The notes under the pieces were generated by a model. It ran no database searches, was not told the DNA's origin, and was given only the letters and a program-made list of their open reading frames with translations. Shown piece after piece: positions 7,326 to 15,413 of a DNA stretch of 42,963 nt (position 1 is the stretch's first letter; every line of letters begins with the position of its first letter). Origin of the DNA: Candidatus Cryptobacteroides merdigallinarum (GTDB taxonomy: Bacteria > Bacteroidota > Bacteroidia > Bacteroidales > UBA932); the NCBI GenBank assembly GCA_017694655.1, contig JADIMQ010000072.1, positions 1 to 42,963 on the forward strand, given 5' to 3'. The translations under genes and the position numbers were made by a program.

Positions 7326-8972
7326 ATGAAACTTATAGTAGGAATTGATTTCGGGACAAGCACAACCGTTGTCCGGTACAAAGAAGAAGGCACTAATAAC
7401 ATAAAAGCCATAAAGGATGCTGACGGGCGTAGCGACATTATTCCCTCTGTAATATTCAGGCACACGGCTAATGGCACGACAGAATATGGGGTAAGCGCAT
7501 TAAACGTTGCAGAATCGCCTGTCCAGGGAACGGCTATCACGAATTTTAAAATGGATTTGCTGGACGCCAGGAAGCGGGAAGGCGCGAAAAAGCTTATAGA
7601 AGAATATCTGAAGTATATTTATTCCTTGTTTAAAGAACAGACAAAACATTTATATCCTACAAGTACGGATATATATATCAGCTACCCTGCAAAATGGGAT
7701 GACTCGATGGCGCAGATAATGAAAGATGCAGTGGCTGACGCCGGCTTTAAGGGTAATATCAAAGGAATAAAAGAACCCGAGGCTGCCATACGCAATATAT
7801 TGTGCAATCATTTGAAAGATCTCCAACGCACAAAACTTTTAGGGACAGACAGACCTTTAAGAATTCTGGTATTGGATATGGGTGCCGGCACTACAGATAT
7901 TTCACTGTTCAAAGTGACAATTGATAAAGAAGGCATCCCTCATCTTACCGAACCGCTGACCTATCCTTCCAGAGAAGAGGTAATTTTATGTGGCGGACGG
8001 GAAATCGACCTTGCATTGCAGGATTACCTCATTCGTTACTGTAAAGAAAAAGGGTTTGAAATAATACCGGATGCAGTTGACCTTATAAATGTCAAGAGAT
8101 GGAAAGAAACTGCCGTTTCCAACAACCTTAAACAAGAAAAGCCGGTCCCTCTCTTGCCAAGTTTAGCTTTACTCTTGAAATATAGTGGACGTAATGATAT
8201 TATCAACGCCTTTTCCATTGACCGTAAGGATTTTGAATCGGCGACAAAGGACCATTGGGAAAAATTATACAGCCTGATCAAATCTGCAATATCCCAATAT
8301 AAGTATGCGGATGCGGAAGATTTTGACTTCGTGTGTCTGACAGGCGGCCATAGTGTCTGGTATACTGTACCTAAACTATTTAATGGAGAAGGAGTGTGCG
8401 ATTTTATTGCAGAAGATGGCAAGGAGGACGCACTGGACTTTAAGAAATTAAAGGATGACCCTTGGAGAGTGACAGCGATCAATGATACTCTTCCCCACGA
8501 AAGCGTTGCCAGAGGCCTGTGCCTGATGGATCAGAAAATCATTTATGAAACATCTTCATCCAATAATGTATGGGCGAAGATAACTGTAAACAATGACGAG
8601 GGGGATATTGTCCAAGTGGTCAATAAACTGGATGATGTGCTGCCGGTAGAGAAGAATCTGTCTTACAATACTACGATTCAACGCAATCACGTGCTGGGGA
8701 AATTGGGTGTAGAAATGCAGATTGACATATATGAAGGAGAGACATTGGAAAATGCAGAGCATCGTGTCTTGAAGATGGATCAGGCTGCCGGAAATATTAT
8801 TTCCCGACTGATACTGGCACTGTTTGTATTTCCTTTATTTATGCAACTTGGTATAGACATCAGCGTTGGCGTGAAAATGAAGATGACAGAAGAGGGAATA
8901 TTGGAAATTGACGGAGAATTCAAGCTTGACAATAATGACAGCTATAAATTCACATACGATGATTTCAATTGA
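7326..8972 (+). CDS. Divergent Hsp70-family chaperone ATPase
   Basis: This 548-residue protein has the actin-like nucleotide-binding domain of Hsp70: phosphate-1 motif IDFGTSTTV (residues 6-14), phosphate-2 motif LDMGAGTTDISLF (Asp184), and adenosine motif LTGGHS (Gly340-Gly341). The C-terminal part keeps a short beta-type substrate-binding region, with EEGILEIDGEF matching the usual G-I-L-x-V strand, but lacks the long helical lid. It is about 90 residues shorter than DnaK (roughly 640). A hydrophobic stretch LILALFVFPLFMQLG within the substrate-binding region is unusual and could dock on a membrane or partner. It is not a DnaK replacement: no DnaJ or GrpE gene is near. The 61-base gap before it is the longest in the second half of the run. 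Confidence 0.85.
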   Translation: MKLIVGIDFGTSTTVVRYKEEGTNNIKAIKDADGRSDIIPSVIFRHTANGTTEYGVSALNVAESPVQGTAITNFKMDLLDARKREGAKKLIEEYLKYIYSLFKEQTKHLYPTSTDIYISYPAKWDDSMAQIMKDAVADAGFKGNIKGIKEPEAAIRNILCNHLKDLQRTKLLGTDRPLRILVLDMGAGTTDISLFKVTIDKEGIPHLTEPLTYPSREEVILCGGREIDLALQDYLIRYCKEKGFEIIPDAVDLINVKRWKETAVSNNLKQEKPVPLLPSLALLLKYSGRNDIINAFSIDRKDFESATKDHWEKLYSLIKSAISQYKYADAEDFDFVCLTGGHSVWYTVPKLFNGEGVCDFIAEDGKEDALDFKKLKDDPWRVTAINDTLPHESVARGLCLMDQKIIYETSSSNNVWAKITVNNDEGDIVQVVNKLDDVLPVEKNLSYNTTIQRNHVLGKLGVEMQIDIYEGETLENAEHRVLKMDQAAGNIISRLILALFVFPLFMQLGIDISVGVKMKMTEEGILEIDGEFKLDNNDSYKFTYDDFN

Positions 8973-8975
8973 TCT

Positions 8976-8980
8976 GGAGG
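8976..8980 (+). promoter_or_regulatory. Shine-Dalgarno-like site choosing the ATPase start
   Basis: GGAGG lies nine bases before ATG 8990. Strong Shine-Dalgarno sites are uncommon in Bacteroidota, and this one supports ATG 8990 over the in-frame TTG at 8969. Confidence 0.5.
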
Positions 8981-8989
8981 CAATTGACG

Positions 8990-11719
8990 ATGAGCAGCTT
9001 TATAAAAAGATTATTCGGGAAAGACGTCTTCGATGCCCAAGGCAATATAGATAAATTGAAAAAAGGGCAGAGACCGATTTACGAGTTGCCTTTGGATCTC
9101 GCAAATCCATTGATTGACTATATGTTGGAACGCACCTATCTGGAGGACGTGTCTGACAGGGATGACTTCAATGTAGAACTGATGCCTGTTTCAGAAAATG
9201 TAGGCTGGCTCAAGCTGGACAGACTTCCTGTTTCTCCTTTGCGTATAGATGAATATGATTTATTGTCCCGCTGGCAGGGAGTATTGTCTTCGTTACATGC
9301 CTGGCAGCAAAAACTCATATTCCTGCTGCAAAGGAGAAACGGGGAAACGCACCTTTATATCGGCGTGCAGGGCACCGACATAAAAGAGTGTATGAAAAAA
9401 TGCAAGTGCGCACTTGTAAGTTCCATGCCCGGCATTGATTTGCAGCAGCTTGACGGCGAACAAAATTTGAAGGAGCTTTTGTCAATCAATAACCAGATAA
9501 CGAACTCAAGATGTGGAGGTGCTGTCACCGGTATACCTTCGTTCAGAAAAAATACGCAGTTCGGAGTTTTACAGACATTGGACAAGCTGGCTTTCGGCTT
9601 CAAGAACACAAACGGGGTTGATGCGAACTATTCATTGGTCATAATTGCGGAACCTCTTTCAGACCAGCAAATAACGGATACAATATATAAGTTCCAGCAG
9701 TTAGGCAGCGAAATACATACAGAAGTCGCTCATCACGTGACAGAAAGCAGCTCCCATTCTTATTCAGAAGGAAGCTATACAGGCATAAACAGCGGTGTGG
9801 GATTCGGACTGGGGCAAGGGAATCTGGGCCCTTTGACCAATATGGTTGCAGGAGCATTATTGTCTGCAAATCCGGCAGCTCTGGCAGCCAAGAATACAAT
9901 CGGTGCATTTATGCATGCGATGGGGTTCCAGGGCAATATCGGATTCAGCAGGAGCCTGTCCACAAGCAACGGAGTGTCTTACAGCCAATCCGTCGCCAAA
10001 GACTATTTGAACAAGTTCGCCCAGTATTCCGAGATGCTTACAGACAAGCATTGTGAGAGACTGCGGTCCGGGCGGGATATCGGCTTCTGGAATGCAGGAG
10101 TCTACATATTAGCTGACTCCCAAGATAATGTAGATTTACTTACAGGAATGCTCCGGTCGGTGTATTCCGGAGACTATACACGTGTCGAACCTATCAGGAC
10201 ACATCTGTTCAAATCGGATTCCGCATTAGAAACAATCAAGAACTTTAACCTGATACCAATAATCAATCCCGATGCGAATGAATATGTAAAAGATTCCGAA
10301 GAATGGCACATGTTCGGGAAAGCATATCAATATGTCAGTACACCTGTAAACACTGAAGAACTTTCCCTGTTTACATCCTTGCCACGCAAGGATGTACCTG
10401 GGATACGGTTTGTCAAGAACGTAGCCCGGTTTGCCAATAATCCCGGGAAGAATGACAACTCAACCGACCTGGTGAAAATCGGACATATTGTCGATACGGG
10501 AGTCATACAGAACAATCAGTATACGATTCCGGTAAATGCGCTTGTCAGGCACGCATTGATTGTAGGTTCAACAGGATGTGGGAAAACTACCACATGCAAG
10601 ACTCTTATAAACGCCGTCCTTGACAAAAAAAAGCCGGTGCTGATTATCGAGCCTGCCAAAGATGAGTGGGTCCGCTGGGCCATAAGACAAAACAAGGAAA
10701 TTGACAAGCTGGATATTTCTGAAGAGGAGAAAACCAGGCGCAGAATCACTATTTTCGAGCCGGGCCTGTCCATGTTTGAAGGGACTAGGCTGTCCAGCCT
10801 CCGTCTTAATCCATTCCAGCCGGCGGCAATAGCCGGTGCCCCTATAGATATGCAGACCCGCTGTGAAAAGATAACTGCACTGATAAATGCTACATTGCCT
10901 ACCGGAGATATCCTTCCCGTGATAATGGATGAAGCATTGTATGCCTACCTGAAAGAAAAAGTGGAGGATTTTGAAGAGGAGGAAATGGAGCAATTGCCAA
11001 AATACCCGCTATTGGAAGGTGCATTAAGCGTCGCTGAACGCATATTGAAGAACAGGGGATACGAACAGAGGGTCACGGATAGTTTTGTAGCTGCCCTCGA
11101 GACCAGATTCAAGTATCTGACAAGAGGCAAACGGGGCAAAATTCTGAATGAATATATTTCAACCTCATACGAAAAACTGTTCAGCCAGAATTGCGTCATC
11201 AATTTAAGCAAAATCCCCAATGCCAAAGACAAGGCCTTGATAATGTCCATGATTCTGCTTTCATTGTATGAATATCGTACATCTGCATATTCATACGATG
11301 AATGCTACAGAAAAAAGGCGCAGGCAAACGAGCTGATGCATCTGACAGTAATAGAAGAAGCTCATAACGTGTTGTCAAGGCCAGGTCCCGCGGCAGAAGG
11401 GACGGGGAATCCACAGCAGGTTGTAGCGGACCTGTTTTCAGATATGCTGTCGGAAATCAGATCGCTTGGCGAAGGTTTCATGATAATAGACCAGGTCCCG
11501 ACAAAACTAATCCCGGATGTAATCAAAAACACCAATTACAAAATATGCCACAGACTGGCTGCCATTGATGACTGTGCCGTGATGGCCCAGTCCCTTGCAC
11601 TGCGGGATGACCAGAAAGGGATTATCCCGACCCTGGAACAGGGGAACGCAATCATTGCAGGGGATATGGATGATGCGGCCTCATGGGTAAAGATAACAAA
11701 ACCGTCTATTAATTTATAA
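8990..11719 (+). CDS. HerA/VirB4-like P-loop ATPase
   Basis: This 909-residue protein has a C-terminal HerA-type motor domain with Walker A GSTGCGKTTT (Gly526, Lys532), a following strand PVLIIEPAKDEW, Walker B LTVIEEAHNVL (Glu789-Glu790), and a sensor region EGFMIIDQVPTKLIPDVI. This is the HerA/FtsK/VirB4 clan, which drives DNA or protein across membranes or along DNA. The N-terminal half is not recognised, apart from a Ser/Gly-rich and hydrophobic stretch at about residues 255-320 (nt 9755-9950), a low-complexity insert seen in some HerA-like proteins. The start is ATG 8990 behind a GGAGG site. No NurA, SIR2 or other nuclease partner is adjacent. In context it could be the translocating motor of the system. 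Confidence 0.85.
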   Translation: MSSFIKRLFGKDVFDAQGNIDKLKKGQRPIYELPLDLANPLIDYMLERTYLEDVSDRDDFNVELMPVSENVGWLKLDRLPVSPLRIDEYDLLSRWQGVLSSLHAWQQKLIFLLQRRNGETHLYIGVQGTDIKECMKKCKCALVSSMPGIDLQQLDGEQNLKELLSINNQITNSRCGGAVTGIPSFRKNTQFGVLQTLDKLAFGFKNTNGVDANYSLVIIAEPLSDQQITDTIYKFQQLGSEIHTEVAHHVTESSSHSYSEGSYTGINSGVGFGLGQGNLGPLTNMVAGALLSANPAALAAKNTIGAFMHAMGFQGNIGFSRSLSTSNGVSYSQSVAKDYLNKFAQYSEMLTDKHCERLRSGRDIGFWNAGVYILADSQDNVDLLTGMLRSVYSGDYTRVEPIRTHLFKSDSALETIKNFNLIPIINPDANEYVKDSEEWHMFGKAYQYVSTPVNTEELSLFTSLPRKDVPGIRFVKNVARFANNPGKNDNSTDLVKIGHIVDTGVIQNNQYTIPVNALVRHALIVGSTGCGKTTTCKTLINAVLDKKKPVLIIEPAKDEWVRWAIRQNKEIDKLDISEEEKTRRRITIFEPGLSMFEGTRLSSLRLNPFQPAAIAGAPIDMQTRCEKITALINATLPTGDILPVIMDEALYAYLKEKVEDFEEEEMEQLPKYPLLEGALSVAERILKNRGYEQRVTDSFVAALETRFKYLTRGKRGKILNEYISTSYEKLFSQNCVINLSKIPNAKDKALIMSMILLSLYEYRTSAYSYDECYRKKAQANELMHLTVIEEAHNVLSRPGPAAEGTGNPQQVVADLFSDMLSEIRSLGEGFMIIDQVPTKLIPDVIKNTNYKICHRLAAIDDCAVMAQSLALRDDQKGIIPTLEQGNAIIAGDMDDAASWVKITKPSINL

Positions 11720-11737
11720 TTATAAAATATTGAGGAA

Positions 11738-12313
11738 ATGGAAACAAATTCAACAAATTCAGCTTGGACAATAATTGTCTGTATATTTATGGCTATATGC
11801 ATAGGCTATTATGTATATAAGCACTTATCCAGTAAAAATCCCGATAAAAAAGGCAAATCGGACAATAAGGTACCGGAAGAAAACGGAGTTGCAGGCACCA
11901 TCTTGTTTGAATTCAATCGTATAATAAAATATTTTACCGGCAACATGAATGCATTGCGTGATATAAGCATAAATCCGGACTTGTCTTTGGCCAGGGTTAC
12001 ATTTGAGAACATCCAGCAGATAATGGAGGTCAAGGGATCCGATATGCTGAAAGAATGGTATTCAGGTTTCGCAAAAGATAGAAACTCATGGGATGTGCTG
12101 CTCTATAAGGATAAGGCAAGCGCGCTTTTGAATATTCTTGAAAAATGCGGTATAAATCCGCATGAAGAGAAAGAATTTGTATGGGATAATGATTCTGCGA
12201 CGAAATATAACAGACTCGTTCAGATTCAGCCTGGACAAAAATGCACGGTTGTTGCCCCGTATTGGATATATAATGGTGAAATTTATGAGAAAGGGTTAGT
12301 GAAGGCCAAGTAA
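11738..12313 (+). CDS. Small single-pass membrane protein
   Basis: This 191-residue protein has one N-terminal membrane helix (about residues 9-28, IIVCIFMAICIGYYVY) followed by a Lys-rich linker, and a soluble domain of about 130 residues with a helical first half and a beta-rich end. There is no signal-peptidase site, so it is probably an anchor with a cytoplasmic domain. I recognise no family. It is 18 bases behind the HerA-like gene, preceded by a GAGGAA site, and may be a membrane partner for it. Confidence 0.6.
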   Translation: METNSTNSAWTIIVCIFMAICIGYYVYKHLSSKNPDKKGKSDNKVPEENGVAGTILFEFNRIIKYFTGNMNALRDISINPDLSLARVTFENIQQIMEVKGSDMLKEWYSGFAKDRNSWDVLLYKDKASALLNILEKCGINPHEEKEFVWDNDSATKYNRLVQIQPGQKCTVVAPYWIYNGEIYEKGLVKAK

Positions 12314-12336
12314 ATCTGATAATTAAAATACATAAA

Positions 12337-13254
12337 ATGAGTTACGAATTTCAAAATCTGGAAGAACTCAACGATAATATTGAGTCTTCAAATCAGGATG
12401 CCGGTCGCGAGATCCTTGAAGAGAACAAAGAGATGAGGGCAATGACTGGAGGTCAGGCCGGTGCCATTGTTTATGGAATACAACGTATTTCCGACATTCC
12501 TGCAGTCAATGAAAAGATCCAGGATTGCAAAGAGGGATTCAACAATGCCCTGGAGAATGCCAAAGATTCCATTGCAGAGTTCGGTACCAAAGTATCAGAC
12601 GGAATCAAGGACTATTGCTGCGGAGTATATGAAAATATCAAGGACTTTTTCACACACAATGAAAAGGAAGCAGCTTCCGACACCCGCTTCCCGGAAGCTG
12701 CAAAATTGAATGAGGGCATTACGGAAGGGCGTGAATTCGGTCTTGACAAATGTTCTGAAGCCGCTTTGGAAATTTTCAATCCAGGAGTCATTGCAGAATG
12801 GGGCAATATGAGCCTTGAAGAAAGAAAGGACATTGCATGTATGTATGCCGATCAGGTGGCACAAGCCTTTGAACTGGAAAATTACAGAGGTATCTATATC
12901 GAGGCTATGGAACCTGGTGTCCTTGGTTCAAACAACGGTGATGGTACAATCCATATTTCAGAAGAGCTTCTTGGAGACTATACGACACCTTTCCAGATTA
13001 TGGATACAATTACACATGAGCTGCGGCATCAGTATCAAAGTGAATGCATAAATGGATACCACGACGTATCGGACGAGGTCAGGAATGAGTGGGCCATGGC
13101 AACCGCCATATACAATTACGACCAGCCTACGTGTTTCGACCCGTGGGGATATTCCTACAACCCTCTTGAAATAGACTCCAACTATGCCGGGAACACAGTT
13201 GTCAGAAATGTCACCAGTCAAATGTTCAATGATGCAATAAATTTAATGGCTTGA
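12337..13254 (+). CDS. Second zincin (putative zinc metallopeptidase)
   Basis: This 305-residue protein has a metallopeptidase motif H227-E228-L-R-H231 (TITHELRHQYQ) and a downstream N-P-L-E278-I-D280 that supplies the likely third zinc ligand. The N-terminal 120 residues are helical and contain a Met-rich/Gly-rich MTGGQAGAIVYG segment and a Cys-Cys pair, with no signal peptide or clear membrane helix. It shares the H-E-L-x-H plus P-x-E-x-D logic with the anchored zincin at 3268, but the rest differs. The N-terminal helices could be a self-inhibiting or targeting region. It might be the effector of the system or a processing enzyme. Neither role is shown. Confidence 0.7.
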   Translation: MSYEFQNLEELNDNIESSNQDAGREILEENKEMRAMTGGQAGAIVYGIQRISDIPAVNEKIQDCKEGFNNALENAKDSIAEFGTKVSDGIKDYCCGVYENIKDFFTHNEKEAASDTRFPEAAKLNEGITEGREFGLDKCSEAALEIFNPGVIAEWGNMSLEERKDIACMYADQVAQAFELENYRGIYIEAMEPGVLGSNNGDGTIHISEELLGDYTTPFQIMDTITHELRHQYQSECINGYHDVSDEVRNEWAMATAIYNYDQPTCFDPWGYSYNPLEIDSNYAGNTVVRNVTSQMFNDAINLMA

Positions 13255-13258
13255 GAGT

Positions 13259-13594
13259 ATGAAAAAGATAGATAAGAAAGAATTGGAGCAAAGATTGATC
13301 GATTGTGGATATATTCCTGAATTCGGACTGGACCACACAATAGAGAACCTTCTCAATCTCAGGAACATCGAAAACCCAGATGCATATAAAATGCTGGAGG
13401 AGTGGATGGAAACAAATAAAATCCGGAAATTCGAACCTATAGAAGGTATTGACCTGAAGTTCCTGAGAGATAAGCTCAAGATGAAGGATCCGGCAATAAT
13501 CCTGGCATACGGTATGCTGCTGCATGACCCGAAAAGAAATGCAATGTTCCTGAAACGCCAGGTCGACAAGAGGAATATCTTCACAAAAAAATGA
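13259..13594 (+). CDS. Small protein of unknown function
   Basis: This 111-residue protein is charged, helical and soluble. It starts four bases after the zincin stop and overlaps the next gene by four bases (ATGA). I recognise no motif or family. Tight packing argues that it is a real gene of the same transcript. Confidence 0.5.
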   Translation: MKKIDKKELEQRLIDCGYIPEFGLDHTIENLLNLRNIENPDAYKMLEEWMETNKIRKFEPIEGIDLKFLRDKLKMKDPAIILAYGMLLHDPKRNAMFLKRQVDKRNIFTKK

Positions 13595-13917
13595 GTATCA
13601 CACCTCAACGTGTTGAGAGACTTCGCGATAACGAAATCTTTGTTTTCGGTTGCCGCAATTCCGGCCGGCACTGGGACGGAGCATCAGCCTTTGCACTGGA
13701 AAACTTCGGAGCGGTAATGGGACAAAGAGAAGGGCTGCAGGGCAGATCATATGCCATTCCGACAATCGGAGGTCGTATAGGAAGACGGTCAATCAGGAAA
13801 TCAGTCGAAAAATTCACCCGCTTTGCCGCGGAACATCCGGAACTGGCGAAACCTCGGCTTACCGCTCCATACAGGAAGTTTCTCGATTTTTTGGCAGATA
13901 TTAAGGACCTGTTCTGA
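13591..13917 (+). CDS. A1S_2505-type phage-associated protein, shortened
   Basis: This 108-residue protein has an N-terminus IFVFGCRNSGRHWDGAS and a central GLQGRSYAIPT that match a family often annotated as A1S_2505 phage-associated protein. In that family the part after H-P-E-L normally continues with a strand and an I-G-C-G motif. Here it runs from HPEL straight into a Pro/Arg-rich tail, so roughly a dozen core residues are missing. The gene may be a degraded or diverged copy. It overlaps its neighbour by four bases. Phage or defence-island context is typical of the family. Function is unknown. Confidence 0.55.
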   Translation: MSITPQRVERLRDNEIFVFGCRNSGRHWDGASAFALENFGAVMGQREGLQGRSYAIPTIGGRIGRRSIRKSVEKFTRFAAEHPELAKPRLTAPYRKFLDFLADIKDLF

Positions 13918-13937
13918 ATTTTTAAAAAGAATTGACA

Positions 13938-14543
13938 ATGAAACCTTGGGACGAACTCAGCAGAACAGAGAAGATCCAGTCTCTGTTTGATTATCCGGCA
14001 TCAATGCGGGACATGCAGGCAAAGGATTTATGGGGACCGAGTGCGGGAGGATATTACGAACACATCTATTTTCCAGCCGGGGCACCCTGGAAAGAGATTG
14101 TCGAAGTCATAAAGAACAGCCACAGCTCTCATACAGTATACTTACGGTTGACGTATAAAGACTTCAAGGTCTTTGAGCCGGACTATATCAAAAGTGAGTT
14201 TGAGGGGACGAAAGACCGCTTTTCCAGGCATGAATATGTAGCATTCTCAATATGGAGCAAGAAGATTTTACGCAGTTCCAAACCTGTACTGCTGAACATG
14301 GAACTCTACGGTAAAAACAGGATTGCATGCTGGGTATGCACGGAAGAAGGAGACCACGGAGACGAGTATGGATTCGGAGTGGAACCCGATATGTGGGCAA
14401 GTGCCTTATTCGATTTCGAGGGAAATGTAATCAGACAATTCGCTCCCGGATATATTTTCGGGCCTCATGATAAAGATTTAAATTGGTGGCATGACACAGA
14501 TTCTCCGATAATATACAATAAAATCTATTGTCAGGCAGGATGA
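13938..14543 (+). CDS. Unknown aromatic-rich protein at the island edge
   Basis: This 201-residue soluble protein is rich in Trp, Tyr and Phe with an alternating strand pattern (VYLRLTYKDFKVFEPDY, ALFDFEGNVIRQF). There is no signal peptide, membrane helix or recognised motif. ATG 13938 is chosen over an in-frame TTG two codons earlier. It is the last gene of the AT-richer run. Its stop overlaps the first ATG of the broken deformylase, so the junction with core DNA lies at or just before 14540. Confidence 0.6.
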   Translation: MKPWDELSRTEKIQSLFDYPASMRDMQAKDLWGPSAGGYYEHIYFPAGAPWKEIVEVIKNSHSSHTVYLRLTYKDFKVFEPDYIKSEFEGTKDRFSRHEYVAFSIWSKKILRSSKPVLLNMELYGKNRIACWVCTEEGDHGDEYGFGVEPDMWASALFDFEGNVIRQFAPGYIFGPHDKDLNWWHDTDSPIIYNKIYCQAG

Positions 14544-14917
14544 TAGCTACGGTTACCGACCCTTCCCAGGACGGAGTGGGCATTGCCGGACCGCAGGTCG
14601 GGCTGAAAAGACGGATAGTGGCCGTGATGAGGTACGACAAGCCGGGGATGCCCTTAGAAATCTATCCCAACCTCCATATAGAATATCTTTCCGACGAGAA
14701 ACAGTGCGGGCCGGAAGGATGCCTTTCCATCCCGGACATATCCGGGAATGTCATACGCTCGCAGAAAATCATAATAAGATATACCGACCCGGAAACCATA
14801 GAGACAGTCCGGGACACGGTGGAAGGCTATACCGCCGTGATTTTCCAGCACGAGGCAGACCATCTCGATGGAATCCTGTTCACTGACAAGGTTGTAAATA
14901 CCGGGCCCGGCCAGTAA
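14540..14917 (+). pseudogene. def: Peptide deformylase, N-terminally truncated
   Basis: The three deformylase motifs are present in order: GVGIAGPQVG (usually G-x-G-x-A-A-x-Q, here with Gly for the second Ala), EGCLSI with the metal-binding Cys, and HEADHLDG with the two metal-binding His and catalytic Glu. The family's first 60-80 residues are missing: upstream the frame reaches a TAA at 14519-14521 inside the neighbouring gene, and the first Met corresponds to an internal position (L-A-T-V-T-D-P in intact relatives). The metal site is intact but the substrate pocket is incomplete, so activity is unlikely. It was probably cut when the accessory region arrived. Confidence 0.85.
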
Positions 14918-14937
14918 ATGCCACTTTTGCCGGCACC

Positions 14938-15261
14938 TCACTTACGGGAAGACCCGTTTCTACGGAAAAGGCCCATATACACGGCTTTGCGCAACGTACC
15001 CTCACTGTCGTCCCCGTCGTAGTCCCAGTACATCGCCCCGGCCAAGCCCTGTCTCCTTGCAAATTCGCATTTCAGGGCTATGGAACGAGGGGTGTCGTAC
15101 GTATAGACCATACGGCCGGTACTGTCGGCAAGGTAAGGGGCCCGAGCCTTGTCGTCCCACCGCTGGATGTATTCCCCGGACTCTGCCAATATCCTGTAGT
15201 CACAGAACCCTCCGGGCTCCTTTCCGCCGCGTCCATAGAAAGCAATGTCATCAATTTGCTA
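14938..15261 (-). pseudogene. C-terminal remnant of a GH18 glycosidase
   Basis: Reading the - strand from about 15258, IDDIAFYGRG, GGFCDYRILAESGEY, WDDKARAPYLA, TYDTPRSIALKCEFAR and GAMYWDYDGDD are the C-terminal strands of GH18 chitinase-like enzymes, ending with the typical G-x-M-x-W-x-Y-D. The frame is closed upstream by TAG at 15259-15261, so the catalytic D-x-x-D-x-D-x-E part is gone. About 107 of some 350 residues remain. It cannot be active. Confidence 0.8.
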
Positions 15262-15292
15262 TGCCGAGGCGCAACAGTATATGCGGACACCG

Positions 15293-15320
15293 TCCGAATA
15301 TACGCATCCGAATATACGCA
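15293..15320. repeat. Tandem 14-bp direct duplication
   Basis: TCCGAATATACGCA occurs twice back to back (15293-15306 and 15307-15320). It lies in non-coding DNA between the GH18 remnant and the helicase promoter. It could be a binding site for a regulator or a slippage scar. Confidence 0.8.
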
Positions 15321-15330
15321 CTGTCTAAAG

Positions 15331-15361
15331 TTTTTTATCTTGGATATTTTCCGTAAATTTG
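15331..15361 (+). promoter_or_regulatory. Bacteroidota-type promoter of the helicase gene
   Basis: TAAATTTG at 15354-15361 matches the -7 consensus TAnnTTTG exactly, and TTTT at 15331-15334 lies exactly 19 bases upstream where TTTG is expected. The ATG follows 52 bases later. Confidence 0.6.
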
Positions 15362-15413
15362 GAAAATCCATATTTCTCTTAAAAGCAAGGGCCTCCGTTA
15401 CTGGAATTTACAA

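Noticed and set aside
8990..11719. A HerA-nuclease defence pair such as HerA with SIR2, DUF4297 or NurA
   Set aside because: No nuclease or SIR2-like gene is adjacent. The partners here are Hsp70 and membrane proteins.
610..14543. Integrative conjugative element or phage
   Set aside because: No relaxase, Tra, integrase, terminase, capsid or tail gene is seen in this run.
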